A program made the translations under genes and the position numbers. The notes below the pieces were generated by a model. That model was not told the origin of the DNA, searched no databases, and saw only the letters and a list, made by a program, of their open reading frames with translations. Shown here piece by piece: positions 7,480 through 13,517 of a stretch of DNA of 41,805 bases (position 1 is its first letter; each line of letters begins with the position of its first letter). Source of the DNA: Burkholderiales bacterium (GTDB lineage Bacteria > Pseudomonadota > Gammaproteobacteria > Burkholderiales > Casimicrobiaceae); NCBI GenBank assembly GCA_031277215.1, contig JAITMR010000044.1, positions 1-41,805 of the forward strand, written 5' to 3'.

Positions 7480-7807
7480 TGTTTTCTCCGGTTGCTTTTG
7501 GTTGTTCTGTCAACAGAGTCCGCGCCCTCTTTTTTAGCGCGAGATAATCTTTGCACAGCTTGTCTAGCGTTTTGTAATCACTGATTGAAAATGCAGCAAA
7601 CTCTGAAAGCAACTTACGCATTTCCTGCGCCTTCGATTCATCGTCAGCGCGGCGGTTCCATACGGCAACAAGCTCCTCTTCAGAGTCATACCAAGCTGTC
7701 TCTGTTTCGCAATCGGCGCAAACAATTTGAGAGAACTGGCCGAAATTATCGCTATATGTTTGTGGGTTTTTGTCGCCGCAAAACGGACATGGTAGTAGAT
7801 CGTTCAT
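7472..7807 (-). CDS. Lar-like restriction alleviation / zinc-ribbon protein
   Basis: The 111-residue protein starts MNDLLPCPFCG and has two Cys pairs (C7/C10 and C30/C33) and the WNRR signature (50-53) typical of the Lar (restriction alleviation) family of phages, named after Rac-prophage Lar that modulates host type I restriction-modification. The C-terminal half (about 55-111) is helical and not part of the family core. A 23-residue longer start was rejected because the ATG at 7807 overlaps the upstream stop as ATGA. Confidence 0.75.
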   Translation of the reverse strand: MNDLLPCPFCGDKNPQTYSDNFGQFSQIVCADCETETAWYDSEEELVAVWNRRADDESKAQEMRKLLSEFAAFSISDYKTLDKLCKDYLALKKRARTLLTEQPKATGENND

Positions 7808-8016
7808 ATCGCTGACTCCATTTCGTCTTCGATGGCTTTGATTGTGCGCTCTAAGATTTCTCTCGCCTCGTTCCAAGTTTTACAAGCCTGAGTGTGAGTC
7901 TCAAAAGGCACAATAACGTCCTTTATTGAGAAGCAAACAGGTTTATCAAAAATGATTTTCAGCGACATCAATGCTTTCAAAACATCAACCGCTTCGATAT
8001 GTTTGTGCGCGATCAT
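7804..8016 (-). CDS. Hypothetical phage protein, 70 residues
   Basis: Not recognised. It is a mixed hydrophobic/helical protein of 70 residues with one Cys in each half and a C-terminal acidic helix. Its start follows the upstream stop by one base (TGA-A-ATG) and its stop overlaps the next start (ATGA), which supports real translation in the leftward operon. Confidence 0.6.
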   Translation of the reverse strand: MIAHKHIEAVDVLKALMSLKIIFDKPVCFSIKDVIVPFETHTQACKTWNEAREILERTIKAIEDEMESAI

Positions 8017-8017
8017 T

Positions 8018-8215
8018 TCAGTTATCCTTTTCAGATTCTTTTACTGCTTCCTCAAAGCCAATGTGATCGTGCTTTCTCAATGCTGCTTTCGCTGCGTTGA
8101 TGTGCGGGCGTAAGTCTTCTTCTACTTCTTCGCTAAATCGTTCGCTGATAAAGCGTGCTGTAAGATAAAGTTCAAACAGGTGTTCGGCTTTTATTTTGAC
8201 GTAGCCTTGTTTCAT
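8018..8215 (-). CDS. Hypothetical phage protein, 65 residues
   Basis: Not recognised. The protein is predicted helical and charged (ERFSEEVEEDLRPHINAAKAALRKHD). The start ATG overlaps the stop of the exonuclease gene (ATGA) and the stop is one base before the next start. No known domain is seen. Confidence 0.6.
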   Translation of the reverse strand: MKQGYVKIKAEHLFELYLTARFISERFSEEVEEDLRPHINAAKAALRKHDHIGFEEAVKESEKDN

Positions 8216-8766
8216 GTTTGGCTTTCAATCTTGATCCGATTCAGCAGGTATATCAGCTCTTCTGCTTCGGTCATCGCATCGTTGATGGCGATGTGTTTTA
8301 CGCGCTCGGTGGTCGGCGTGTAGCGTTCGCCGCCAACCAGATTGCGTAGCGTGCGCAGGCAGGCGTTGCGCCAGTACGGCCACTGCATGCCGTGCTGCCG
8401 GAAGGCGTGGTCGAGAATTCGGTTGTCGAAGTCGCTGCCGTTGCCCCAGATGGGCGCGGTTTCGTTTTCGTCGTCTGTGTTGAGGAATTGCGCAACGCCG
8501 AGTAGCGCGTTTTTGAGCGAAAACGGAAAAAGTCGAATATTGCCATCGAATTCTGCGCGGGCAACGGATCGTTCGTCGTCACCCCACCATTCCATTGTCT
8601 CTTCGTCGTAGCTGCGGTTTGGTTGTTCGGTGTCAATCGTTATGTAAAAACAACCCGCCTGCACTCCGTTTTCCATGCGCACGATGCCGACGGACGCGAT
8701 GATGGCGTTGTCGCACAGGCCAAGCGTTTCGATGTCGAGAACGTAGTGTGTATCGTTTGTGTTCAT
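8212..8766 (-). CDS. DEDDh 3'-5' exonuclease (Rv2179c/ExoVIII-like)
   Basis: The 184-residue protein carries the three exonuclease motifs: D11-I-E13-T (Exo I), the D112 in WGNGSDFDN (Exo II) and H158-x4-D163 (Exo III). These bind two metal ions and define the DEDDh class; the spacing and the NGSDFDN form match the Rv2179c-like family often encoded by phages near recombination or nucleotide genes. The start ATG overlaps the DUF4406 stop; its ribosome site AGAGGG is supplied by a dispersed repeat (8770-8814). Confidence 0.85.
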   Translation of the reverse strand: MNTNDTHYVLDIETLGLCDNAIIASVGIVRMENGVQAGCFYITIDTEQPNRSYDEETMEWWGDDERSVARAEFDGNIRLFPFSLKNALLGVAQFLNTDDENETAPIWGNGSDFDNRILDHAFRQHGMQWPYWRNACLRTLRNLVGGERYTPTTERVKHIAINDAMTEAEELIYLLNRIKIESQT

Positions 8767-9107
8767 GCTGCCCTCTCCCCCTGCCCCTCTCCCGCAAGCG
8801 TGAGAGGGGAGAGAATTTCTTTCGCAAGCACGATTTTGATTCCAACGCGGTGCGCTACGTTCATTTCAAGATGCGCACCTTCAGAGTCTTGCCAGCCTTC
8901 GAGCATGGCAATGGTGTCGCAGATCAGCAGTGCTTGCAGGTCGGCGCGTAGGCATTCGCGCCATGTTTTGTTCGAGCCGGGGTTTAACTCTGCCGGGCTA
9001 ATGACGTCGTAGCCGAGTCCGCGCAGCCGCGCTGCCTCGGCGTGAAACGCGGGGAAGTTGTCTTGTGGCAGGCCGGTCATCGGGCCGGAGATGTAGATTC
9101 GTTTCAT
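8763..9107 (-). CDS. DUF4406 (nucleoside deoxyribosyltransferase-like) protein
   Basis: MKRIYISGPMTGLPQDNFPAF opens the Rossmann-like fold shared with nucleoside 2-deoxyribosyltransferases; D in LLICDTIAMLEGW and E in SEGAHLEMNVA fit the family's substrate site. Phages use such proteins for nucleotide salvage or base swapping, but activity is not shown for DUF4406. The last 14 residues (SPLTLAGEGQGER...) are the translation of a dispersed intergenic repeat and are not part of the family. The ATG at 9107 was chosen over a TTG at 9119 because it matches the family start. Confidence 0.8.
   Translation of the reverse strand: MKRIYISGPMTGLPQDNFPAFHAEAARLRGLGYDVISPAELNPGSNKTWRECLRADLQALLICDTIAMLEGWQDSEGAHLEMNVAHRVGIKIVLAKEILSPLTLAGEGQGERAA
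8770..8814. repeat. Dispersed CCCCTCTC/GAGAGGGG repeat inside coding DNA
   Basis: CCCCTCTC (8784-8791) and GAGAGGGG (8802-8809) form an 8-bp hairpin in a C-rich context typical of the very common intergenic repeats of proteobacteria. Here it forms the 3' end of the DUF4406 gene and, on the minus strand, the AGAGGG ribosome site of the exonuclease gene. Confidence 0.6.
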
Positions 9108-9117
9108 TTGTTCATTC

Positions 9118-9261
9118 AAAAAAAAGGTGACAGGGGCAGGGCGCTACTCCTGCTGTGACGCCAATCTCATGCAAGCGCGTCCGCTTCCGCCTATAGGTCG
9201 AGGCTTCTTCTGGCATCCGACCTTGCCGTGAGCGTGTCTGCTTTCCACGCCGCCCTGTCAC
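9118..9261 (-). ncRNA. Candidate multibranched structured RNA in the early operon
   Basis: Between the DUF2303 and DUF4406 genes a perfect 9-bp inverted repeat (9253-9261 with 9127-9135, GTGACAGGG) closes a region holding four internal stems: GCGTG/CACGC (9246-9250, 9232-9236), AGGTCG/CGACCT (9218-9223, 9195-9200), AAGCG/CGCTT (9182-9186, 9173-9177) and GCAGG/CCTGC (9149-9153, 9136-9140). On the minus-strand transcript the closing stem is followed by eight T, as in a terminator. A 34-codon frame (9112-9216, minus) also runs through it and may or may not be translated. The layout recalls the C4/CI antisense RNAs of P1, P7 and P4, but identity is unproven. Confidence 0.5.
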
Positions 9262-9265
9262 TTCA

Positions 9266-10132
9266 TTAACTTACAAACGGTTTGCCGAAGAAGAACGTCG
9301 TTCCCGTTTGTTTCCTGATGCTGTCAAGCATTTCTTTCGTTGCTGCTTCCAACGCCTTATCATGGCGCAGAAGTTCGTACCAGAACGTCAGCTTCCCTTC
9401 GCGGACACGGTAGCGCAGCCGTACATCAATCTTGTAGGCGGCGTCGTTCCAGAAAACAGGAATGCCGAGGTTGAAGCGGTCAAACATTTGCATTTTCGCA
9501 AGCGTCGCGTCGTCATCATCATGCACGAACGACATCTGCACACCGCCGTTCTGCAAGCGGATCGCGCTCTTGAAACGCATGTCTTGGTTGGCCTCAAATT
9601 GCAGCGCCATGTCCAACATCTGCGCACCTGTGGCGCTGCCGTCTGCTCCAGCCACGTCGCCCATGTTGTCTTCGATAAACGCGGCGAATTCCGCTTGCGA
9701 AAACTGCTTTTTATTACCCCCGATCCAGCGGTTCCATTCTTCGCTGAGTGCTGGTCTGAAAAAGGCTTTGTGATCGCGCCACGCCGGTTCGCTCTCTTCT
9801 TCGCCGTGATCGTTCAGGATAGCGATCAGTTCTACGCTTCCTTTTGCGTAGTTGGCCTCACACCAGATGGATGCACGTGCAAGCGACCCGTGTCGCTTGA
9901 CATAGTCGATGAAGCTGTTGACGTCGTCTAGGCGCACGGTTGCTGTCTTGCGGCGCGGCGCAGGCAGATCGCCCTCGTCGTCCTGATACTCTGACGTCCA
10001 GCCGGGCGGCAGCAGGATGGTTCGCGTTGCAAAAGCGGATGACGCGCTATCAAGCACTTCTGGCTTTTTCATTTCCCGCGCCAGTGTCTCGGCGAGGTTT
10101 TCAGATGATTGTTGAGTTGTGTTGTCTTTCAT
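9266..10132 (-). CDS. DUF2303 (YfdQ-like) phage protein
   Basis: The 288-residue protein matches the YfdQ/DUF2303 family of early phage proteins: a variable N-terminus, then PPGWTSE, a central region with ILNDHGEE, WRDHKAFF and EWNRWIGGNKKQFSQAEFAAFIEDN, and a C-terminal beta-rich part ending FFFGKPFV. The family is common in the early left operon of lambdoid phages; its biochemical role is unknown. It lies 7 nt downstream of the next gene in the operon. Confidence 0.82.
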   Translation of the reverse strand: MKDNTTQQSSENLAETLAREMKKPEVLDSASSAFATRTILLPPGWTSEYQDDEGDLPAPRRKTATVRLDDVNSFIDYVKRHGSLARASIWCEANYAKGSVELIAILNDHGEEESEPAWRDHKAFFRPALSEEWNRWIGGNKKQFSQAEFAAFIEDNMGDVAGADGSATGAQMLDMALQFEANQDMRFKSAIRLQNGGVQMSFVHDDDDATLAKMQMFDRFNLGIPVFWNDAAYKIDVRLRYRVREGKLTFWYELLRHDKALEAATKEMLDSIRKQTGTTFFFGKPFVS

Positions 10133-10139
10133 TTTTCAC

Positions 10140-10490
10140 CTATGCGGTTTTCTGGTTGATGGGCACGAACTTCAATTCCTTCGGCGCTTCATCCGTGGTT
10201 TTGAGGTCGAGTTTTTGTTGCTTCGGATCGTCGGCGACAAGGTTGCCTTCCGGCGTGGCGAACAGCATCGCTTCGAGCGGCGCTTCCGCTGGTTTTTTGA
10301 GCGCGTATTTGCCGGTGAGGTACATCGCGCCGCCGCGCGTAGCCGGTTTGACGGTGATCGTCAGCGTTAACGATCCAGCTTTGCCGCTTTCGCCGACGGC
10401 TTGTACAAGCTCTTGCATCTTGTCGCTGGCCGTGTCGATAAACACGCCGCCGCCGATATGTTTCAGTGTTTCGGTGATGGGTTGTTGCAT
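10140..10490 (-). CDS. Phage protein, 116 residues, often paired with DUF2303
   Basis: Start ATG at 10490 follows AGGAGAAAGAA; in-frame starts further up lack a ribosome site. The protein is rich in beta-strand pattern (GKAGSLTLTITVKP, MYLTGKYALKKP, AMLFATPEGNLVADDPKQ) and is usually found just upstream of DUF2303 genes in related prophages, an impression from general knowledge and not a search. Function unknown. Confidence 0.65.
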   Translation of the reverse strand: MQQPITETLKHIGGGVFIDTASDKMQELVQAVGESGKAGSLTLTITVKPATRGGAMYLTGKYALKKPAEAPLEAMLFATPEGNLVADDPKQQKLDLKTTDEAPKELKFVPINQKTA

Positions 10491-10527
10491 TTCTTTCTCC
10501 TGTTTAGTGATCTCTTGCGAGATCGAT

Positions 10528-10830
10528 TTATGCGGCGCTTCGCGTTTTCCAAAACGCCTCTCGTTCCGCGTTTTCTTTGCGGACACTCCAAAGTTTTCGA
10601 GCGATGTTGCGCACCTGTTCAACGATTTCCGGCGGGTGAAATTCGGCAAACGCGGCGATCCATTCCTCCGCCTCGCCGTCGTCGGCAACCGCGACAAGCT
10701 CTTCCGCCCAGCAGCGCAGTTGCTTGTCAGTGACCACGAAGTGATCGTGGTCGATGCGATTGAACCCGTAGGTGTACACGCCGTCGGAAATTTGATGCTC
10801 GCCGTAGCGTGGGATGTACTCGTTGTTCAT
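10528..10830 (-). CDS. Hypothetical phage protein, 100 residues
   Basis: Not recognised. The N-terminal 35 residues are polar and beta-rich; the rest is an acidic, helical region (EELVAVADDGEAEEWIAAFAEFH). The start overlaps the stop of a small membrane protein gene (ATGA), supporting translation. Confidence 0.6.
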   Translation of the reverse strand: MNNEYIPRYGEHQISDGVYTYGFNRIDHDHFVVTDKQLRCWAEELVAVADDGEAEEWIAAFAEFHPPEIVEQVRNIARKLWSVRKENAEREAFWKTRSAA

Positions 10831-10964
10831 GTGCCAAACACCAGCGCCAGCAGCGCTGCGAAGATCAAGAGTGCGATAACCAAAATCGCGTGGTCGGCGC
10901 GTTGTTTGCGCCGCGTATCACGCGCTTCGGCTGCGCGAAGGTAGGAGTAGGTGAGACCGTTCAT
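10827..10964 (-). CDS. Small single-span membrane protein, 45 residues
   Basis: An ATG with a clear GGAG site (spacing 5) opens a 45-codon frame: a basic N-terminus (about 1-25, RAAEARDTRRKQRADH) and one strongly hydrophobic helix (ILVIALLIFAALLALVFG, 27-44). The stop overlaps the next start (ATGA). The charge pattern puts the N-terminus in the cytoplasm. Unknown role. Confidence 0.6.
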   Translation of the reverse strand: MNGLTYSYLRAAEARDTRRKQRADHAILVIALLIFAALLALVFGT

Positions 10965-10999
10965 GGCGTCTCCTTTTTGGTAAATTGCCAATGTGGGCG

Positions 11000-11038
11000 T
11001 ACAAAATTCTTGACAAAAAATACAAAATTCTGTACATT
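11000..11038 (+). promoter_or_regulatory. Toxin-antitoxin promoter with direct-repeat operator
   Basis: TTGACA (11010-11015), a 17-nt spacer and TACATT (11033-11038) form a near-consensus sigma-70 promoter. TACAAAATTCT occurs twice (11000-11010 and 11021-11031), 21 bp apart, which is two helical turns, placing both copies on one face around the -35 box as expected for autoregulation by the antitoxin. The predicted start of transcription coincides with the toxin ATG. Confidence 0.7.
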
Positions 11039-11044
11039 GTTCCT

Positions 11045-11362
11045 ATGAAAACGGTTATTTTTATGGGCGACAGCCTCGAGCGGCTCCGCGAGTTTCCAGA
11101 GGCGACGCGCCAGAACGCAGGCCGTCAGCTTTTGCGTGTTCAGCATGGGCTTGATCCCGAAGACTGGAAACCCATGAAAACTGTCGGCGCTGGTGTGCGC
11201 GAGGTGCGTATTCATATCGGCGGCGCGTTTCGCGTGTTTTACGTAACCAACATCGGAAACGCGGTGTATGTGCTTCACGCTTTTTTGAAAAAAACGCAGA
11301 CAACCAGCCAAAAAGATATTGCGTTGGGTCGCCAACGGTTTAAGCAGATTGGCGCGGATTGA
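11045..11362 (+). CDS. RelE/HigB-like toxin (Gp49 family)
   Basis: The 105-residue protein fits the phage-derived Gp49/HigB-like toxins of the RelE superfamily, ribosome-dependent mRNA endonucleases: LERLREFPEATRQNAGRQLLRVQHG, then DWKPMKTVGAGVREVRIHIGGAFRVFYV with the basic residues and final aromatic expected of the active face. It precedes its HTH antitoxin by 16 nt. The ATG lies six bases after the -10 box, so the mRNA is predicted leaderless. The pair lies opposite to the surrounding leftward operon. Confidence 0.85.
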   Translation: MKTVIFMGDSLERLREFPEATRQNAGRQLLRVQHGLDPEDWKPMKTVGAGVREVRIHIGGAFRVFYVTNIGNAVYVLHAFLKKTQTTSQKDIALGRQRFKQIGAD

Positions 11363-11378
11363 GGATAAGGAGAATGAT

Positions 11379-11660
11379 ATGAGCGAGAAAATGACCGTCA
11401 GTTGCGGCAATGTGTTTGAAGATATGGGTTTTCCGCCGGATGAGGCGGCGGCCATGCTGGCGCGTGAAACGCTGCTTGTTGCGCTGGAGAAGGAACTGAA
11501 AAAGCGCGGCAAGAAGCAGCAGGAATTGGCCGATGAGTTGGGCATTCCCCGTACTCGCATTTCAGAGGTGATGCACCACAAGACCGACCGATTCAGCATT
11601 GACAAGCTGGTAGGGCTGCTGCATCGCGCTGGGAAGCGGGTGGAGCTTCGCGTTCGATAA
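11379..11660 (+). CDS. XRE-family antitoxin (HigA-like)
   Basis: The 93-residue protein has an HTH_37/XRE domain (about 40-85): LEKELKKRGKKQQELADELGIPRTRISEVMHHK with recognition helix around RTRISEV. It should neutralise the toxin and repress the shared promoter. The start follows AAGGAG with a 6-nt spacer; the earlier in-frame start at 11319 overlaps the toxin and lacks such a site. Order toxin-antitoxin matches HigBA-type systems. Confidence 0.85.
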   Translation: MSEKMTVSCGNVFEDMGFPPDEAAAMLARETLLVALEKELKKRGKKQQELADELGIPRTRISEVMHHKTDRFSIDKLVGLLHRAGKRVELRVR

Positions 11661-11736
11661 ATCATTTTGCGCCACTCCATTTCCATGCGCCGTGCAGCGC
11701 CAGTTCGCAGTTTTGAGTAGGTGATGGCGGGCATGG

Positions 11737-11841
11737 TCAATAGCCACCGTGTCCGTACCAGTGCTTGTGTGAGTGTCGCCACGCTCGGCGGATGCCGTAT
11801 CCGTTGAGCAGGCGGATTATGAAGCGGCGTAGGCGGGTCAT
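11737..11841 (-). CDS. Small basic protein, 34 residues (MTRLRRF family)
   Basis: An ATG behind AAGGA (11842-11858 region) opens a 34-codon frame starting MTRLRRFIIRLLNGYG and ending in a His/Trp/Gly-rich tail. A sister frame with the same first seven residues lies at 12897-12977. Very basic; function unknown. Confidence 0.45.
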   Translation of the reverse strand: MTRLRRFIIRLLNGYGIRRAWRHSHKHWYGHGGY

Positions 11842-11853
11842 GATTTTTCCTTC

Positions 11854-12261
11854 TTAAGATAACAGCGCGGCCAGCGCTGCCTCATGTTCTTCTTCCGTTT
11901 GCTTCGTGCTTATCGGAAGACGGCATCCGAGTTTGATTTTCAGGATGTCCCAGGCGTTCAGCGTGTAGATGGCGTAGTAGTATTTGAGGCGTTGATATTC
12001 ATCCATCGTCGCGGGGATGTTGATCTTTGAGAGATTTTTCAGAAGTTTGACAACGCGCTTTTCATCTGCGGTGACTTCGATCCAGTAATAGGCTCGGTCT
12101 ACCACAAACTGTATCTCCGGCGTGACGCTGTAGCCGCAGCCGGTCATCCACTGCGCGATTTTTTCAAGCTCTTTGATTTCGCGCTCCATGCTGCGGAGCG
12201 CGGATATCTGCTTGTCCGCTTGCAGGCGGATGCGTGTTACGGTGGCTTCGAGTAGTGTCAT
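11854..12261 (-). CDS. Hypothetical phage protein, 135 residues
   Basis: Not recognised. The start MTLLEATVTRIRLQ follows GAGGA with a 7-nt spacer; a longer start at 12339 would overlap the opposite promoter and gene. The first 45 residues form a coiled-coil-like helix (ADKQISALRSMEREIKELEK); the rest is mixed with KLLKNLSKINIP. Its gene ends just before the start of the 34-residue basic protein. Confidence 0.6.
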   Translation of the reverse strand: MTLLEATVTRIRLQADKQISALRSMEREIKELEKIAQWMTGCGYSVTPEIQFVVDRAYYWIEVTADEKRVVKLLKNLSKINIPATMDEYQRLKYYYAIYTLNAWDILKIKLGCRLPISTKQTEEEHEAALAALLS

Positions 12262-12264
12262 GTC

Positions 12265-12293
12265 CTGATCCTCAGTTATGGTTGTTGTATAAT
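12265..12293 (+). promoter_or_regulatory. Promoter for the counter-strand gene
   Basis: A perfect TATAAT (12288-12293) lies 17 nt after a weak CTGATC -35. It points rightward, against the early left operon, and sits 30 nt before the ATG at 12324. Confidence 0.5.
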
Positions 12294-12323
12294 CTTCTTC
12301 CCGTGCCTTTTGCAGGTGCTCAA

Positions 12324-12647
12324 ATGACCAAAAAACCATTTCGTTGGGTTTTCCTTCCGTACTGCATTCAACGCCTTGAAGATGGTCGCTACATTGTTCT
12401 TAACAGGATGTATAAACCGCTTGGCGTGAGTTCCTCTGAGTGGGTTGTTTACGAAGAGCATCCGTCTGCCGTGAAAATGAAGATCACGCCAAAGATTGCT
12501 GAAAAGCTCTCTTGGGAAGGTCATGGGAGAACAGACGTTATCTTTTTGTATAACGACGGCTCGATCCCTTCTGCAAGCGATGAACATTTGAAAGCCTATT
12601 CGGAAAGGTTGCGCGTTCTCATGGAGATACCCGTCGAAGCGTCGTAA
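12324..12647 (+). CDS. Conserved hypothetical protein on the counter strand (probable moron)
   Basis: The 107-residue protein (KPFRWVFLPYCIQRLEDGRYIVLNR, later VYEEHPSAVKMKITPKIAEKLSWEG and IFLYNDGSIP) belongs to a family I recognise as recurrent in proteobacterial prophages and islands, without known function. It is read rightward inside a leftward operon, with its own -10 box, and overlaps the 3' end of the convergent ATPase gene by 29 nt. This is the layout of a moron, a gene expressed from the prophage independent of lytic genes. Confidence 0.7.
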   Translation: MTKKPFRWVFLPYCIQRLEDGRYIVLNRMYKPLGVSSSEWVVYEEHPSAVKMKITPKIAEKLSWEGHGRTDVIFLYNDGSIPSASDEHLKAYSERLRVLMEIPVEAS

Positions 12648-12900
12648 CAAGCGCTTCGAGGCTGGCTCTGTTCATTACCGTGATGATGATGTGCGGTGTG
12701 TTTTCGTCGCATATCACATCATCAAGGAAGTTCTCGATATTCGTAATGCGCAGCGTCGCCGCTTTGGTAAATGTACTTTCGTCTAGCACGGCGCCATCCA
12801 AGATACGGTCACATCCAAGCGCCTTTGCAATGGTTTCGGCATGGGTTGTTTTGCCGATGCCCTGCGGCCCGTAAAGGATAAAAGTCGGTTTTCTGCTCAT
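12619..12900 (-). CDS. Short P-loop NTPase fragment-like protein, 93 residues
   Basis: The Walker A motif GPQGIGKTTHA (11-20) is clear. A hydrophobic strand ending IIITVMNRA could act as sensor, but there is no canonical Walker B pair apart from FLDDV-ICDE. At 93 residues it is far shorter than AAA or ATPase relatives, yet the start is coupled (ATGA) to the upstream small gene. It may be a small self-standing nucleotide-binding protein of phages. Confidence 0.65.
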   Translation of the reverse strand: MSRKPTFILYGPQGIGKTTHAETIAKALGCDRILDGAVLDESTFTKAATLRITNIENFLDDVICDENTPHIIITVMNRASLEALVTTLRRVSP

Positions 12901-12977
12901 GTTTCATCTCCATGCAGCGAGGCGGATATCTGCTTGTCCGCTTGCAGGCGGACGAGGAAGCGGCGTAGGCGTGTCAT
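12897..12977 (-). CDS. Small basic protein, 26 residues (MTRLRRF family, mosaic)
   Basis: Its start overlaps the stop of the upstream gene and its stop overlaps the start of the P-loop gene, both as ATGA. The first half repeats the DNA at 11811-11846, the second half repeats the DNA at 12200-12230. The frame could serve mainly to couple translation. Confidence 0.4.
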   Translation of the reverse strand: MTRLRRFLVRLQADKQISASLHGDET

Positions 12978-13204
12978 GATTTTCCCTCTGCTTTTTCGAT
13001 GGCTGTGACGCGTTCGTTTGCTCGCGTGACGCCGTCACCGTCAACGCAGTCACTGGCGTTTTTTTCGCCCCACGCGATCTTCTGCTCTACCGTCATGATG
13101 TTGAGCGCGTTCTTGATGATCACATGCGCGGTTTTGAGTTCTTTCAGCAGTTCATGTGCTGTGGCTATCAGATGAGAGTCATTTATCGTGTGACTGGCTC
13201 TCAT
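12974..13204 (-). CDS. Hypothetical phage protein, 76 residues
   Basis: Not recognised. The ATG at 13204 overlaps the stop of the 26-residue membrane frame; a GTG at 13234 is in frame but lacks a ribosome site. The protein is helical (HLIATAHELLKELKTAHVIIKNAL) followed by an acidic region with one Cys. Confidence 0.55.
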   Translation of the reverse strand: MRASHTINDSHLIATAHELLKELKTAHVIIKNALNIMTVEQKIAWGEKNASDCVDGDGVTRANERVTAIEKAEGKS

Positions 13205-13281
13205 TTCGCGTTTCCCTTCCCACGTGTCAGCCACAGGTAAACCAGCAGGTTCAAGAAAAAACAGAAGATGATGAAGCTCAT
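13201..13281 (-). CDS. Tiny membrane protein, 26 residues, first gene of the left operon
   Basis: An excellent site (AAAGGAG, spacing 6) precedes MSFIIFCFFLNLLVYLWLTRG, a single hydrophobic span with a basic C-terminus (RGKGNAK). It is the first frame after the leftward promoter, 46 nt from the -10 box, and is coupled to the next gene. Confidence 0.55.
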   Translation of the reverse strand: MSFIIFCFFLNLLVYLWLTRGKGNAK

Positions 13282-13326
13282 GTCACGCTCCTTTCGGTGG
13301 TGTTTTATTTTCCGAGGCTTACCCTA

Positions 13327-13371
13327 ATTATCACAAAAGTTATTATCGTTGTCAACGACTATTGTGATAAT
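13327..13371 (-). promoter_or_regulatory. Leftward early promoter with operators (PL/OL)
   Basis: On the minus strand TTGACA (13355-13350), a 17-nt spacer and GATAAT (13332-13327) form a strong promoter for the left operon. ATTATCACAA (13327-13336) and TTGTGATAAT (13362-13371) are perfect inverted copies of one operator half-site, one covering the -10 box. The same core occurs at the rightward promoter, so the CI-like repressor should bind both. Confidence 0.8.
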
Positions 13372-13398
13372 TTTGCGCGAGTGTCCCAAAAATGCAAT

Positions 13399-13418
13399 AA
13401 AGCCGCCTTGGTGGCGGC
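13399..13418 (-). terminator. Hairpin terminator after the cI-distal gene
   Basis: GCCGCC/GGCGGC (13402-13407, 13413-13418) with a 5-nt loop; on the minus strand it is followed by TTTATTGCATTTTT. It would end the transcript of the repressor and the gene downstream before it reaches PL. The 100 nt between it and 13517 hold no gene. Confidence 0.5.
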
Positions 13419-13517
13419 CTTATGGTCAGGTGGCTGATGCTTTAAATGTGAAGGAAAAACTGGCGAAACACGCTTCCTGCAAACCCTCTCACAGCGGCAA
13501 AAGGCAAGCGGTTAACT

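Noticed and set aside
9940-10944. 334-codon plus-strand frame
   Set aside because: It is antisense to DUF2303 and following genes, which have ribosome sites and family matches on the minus strand.
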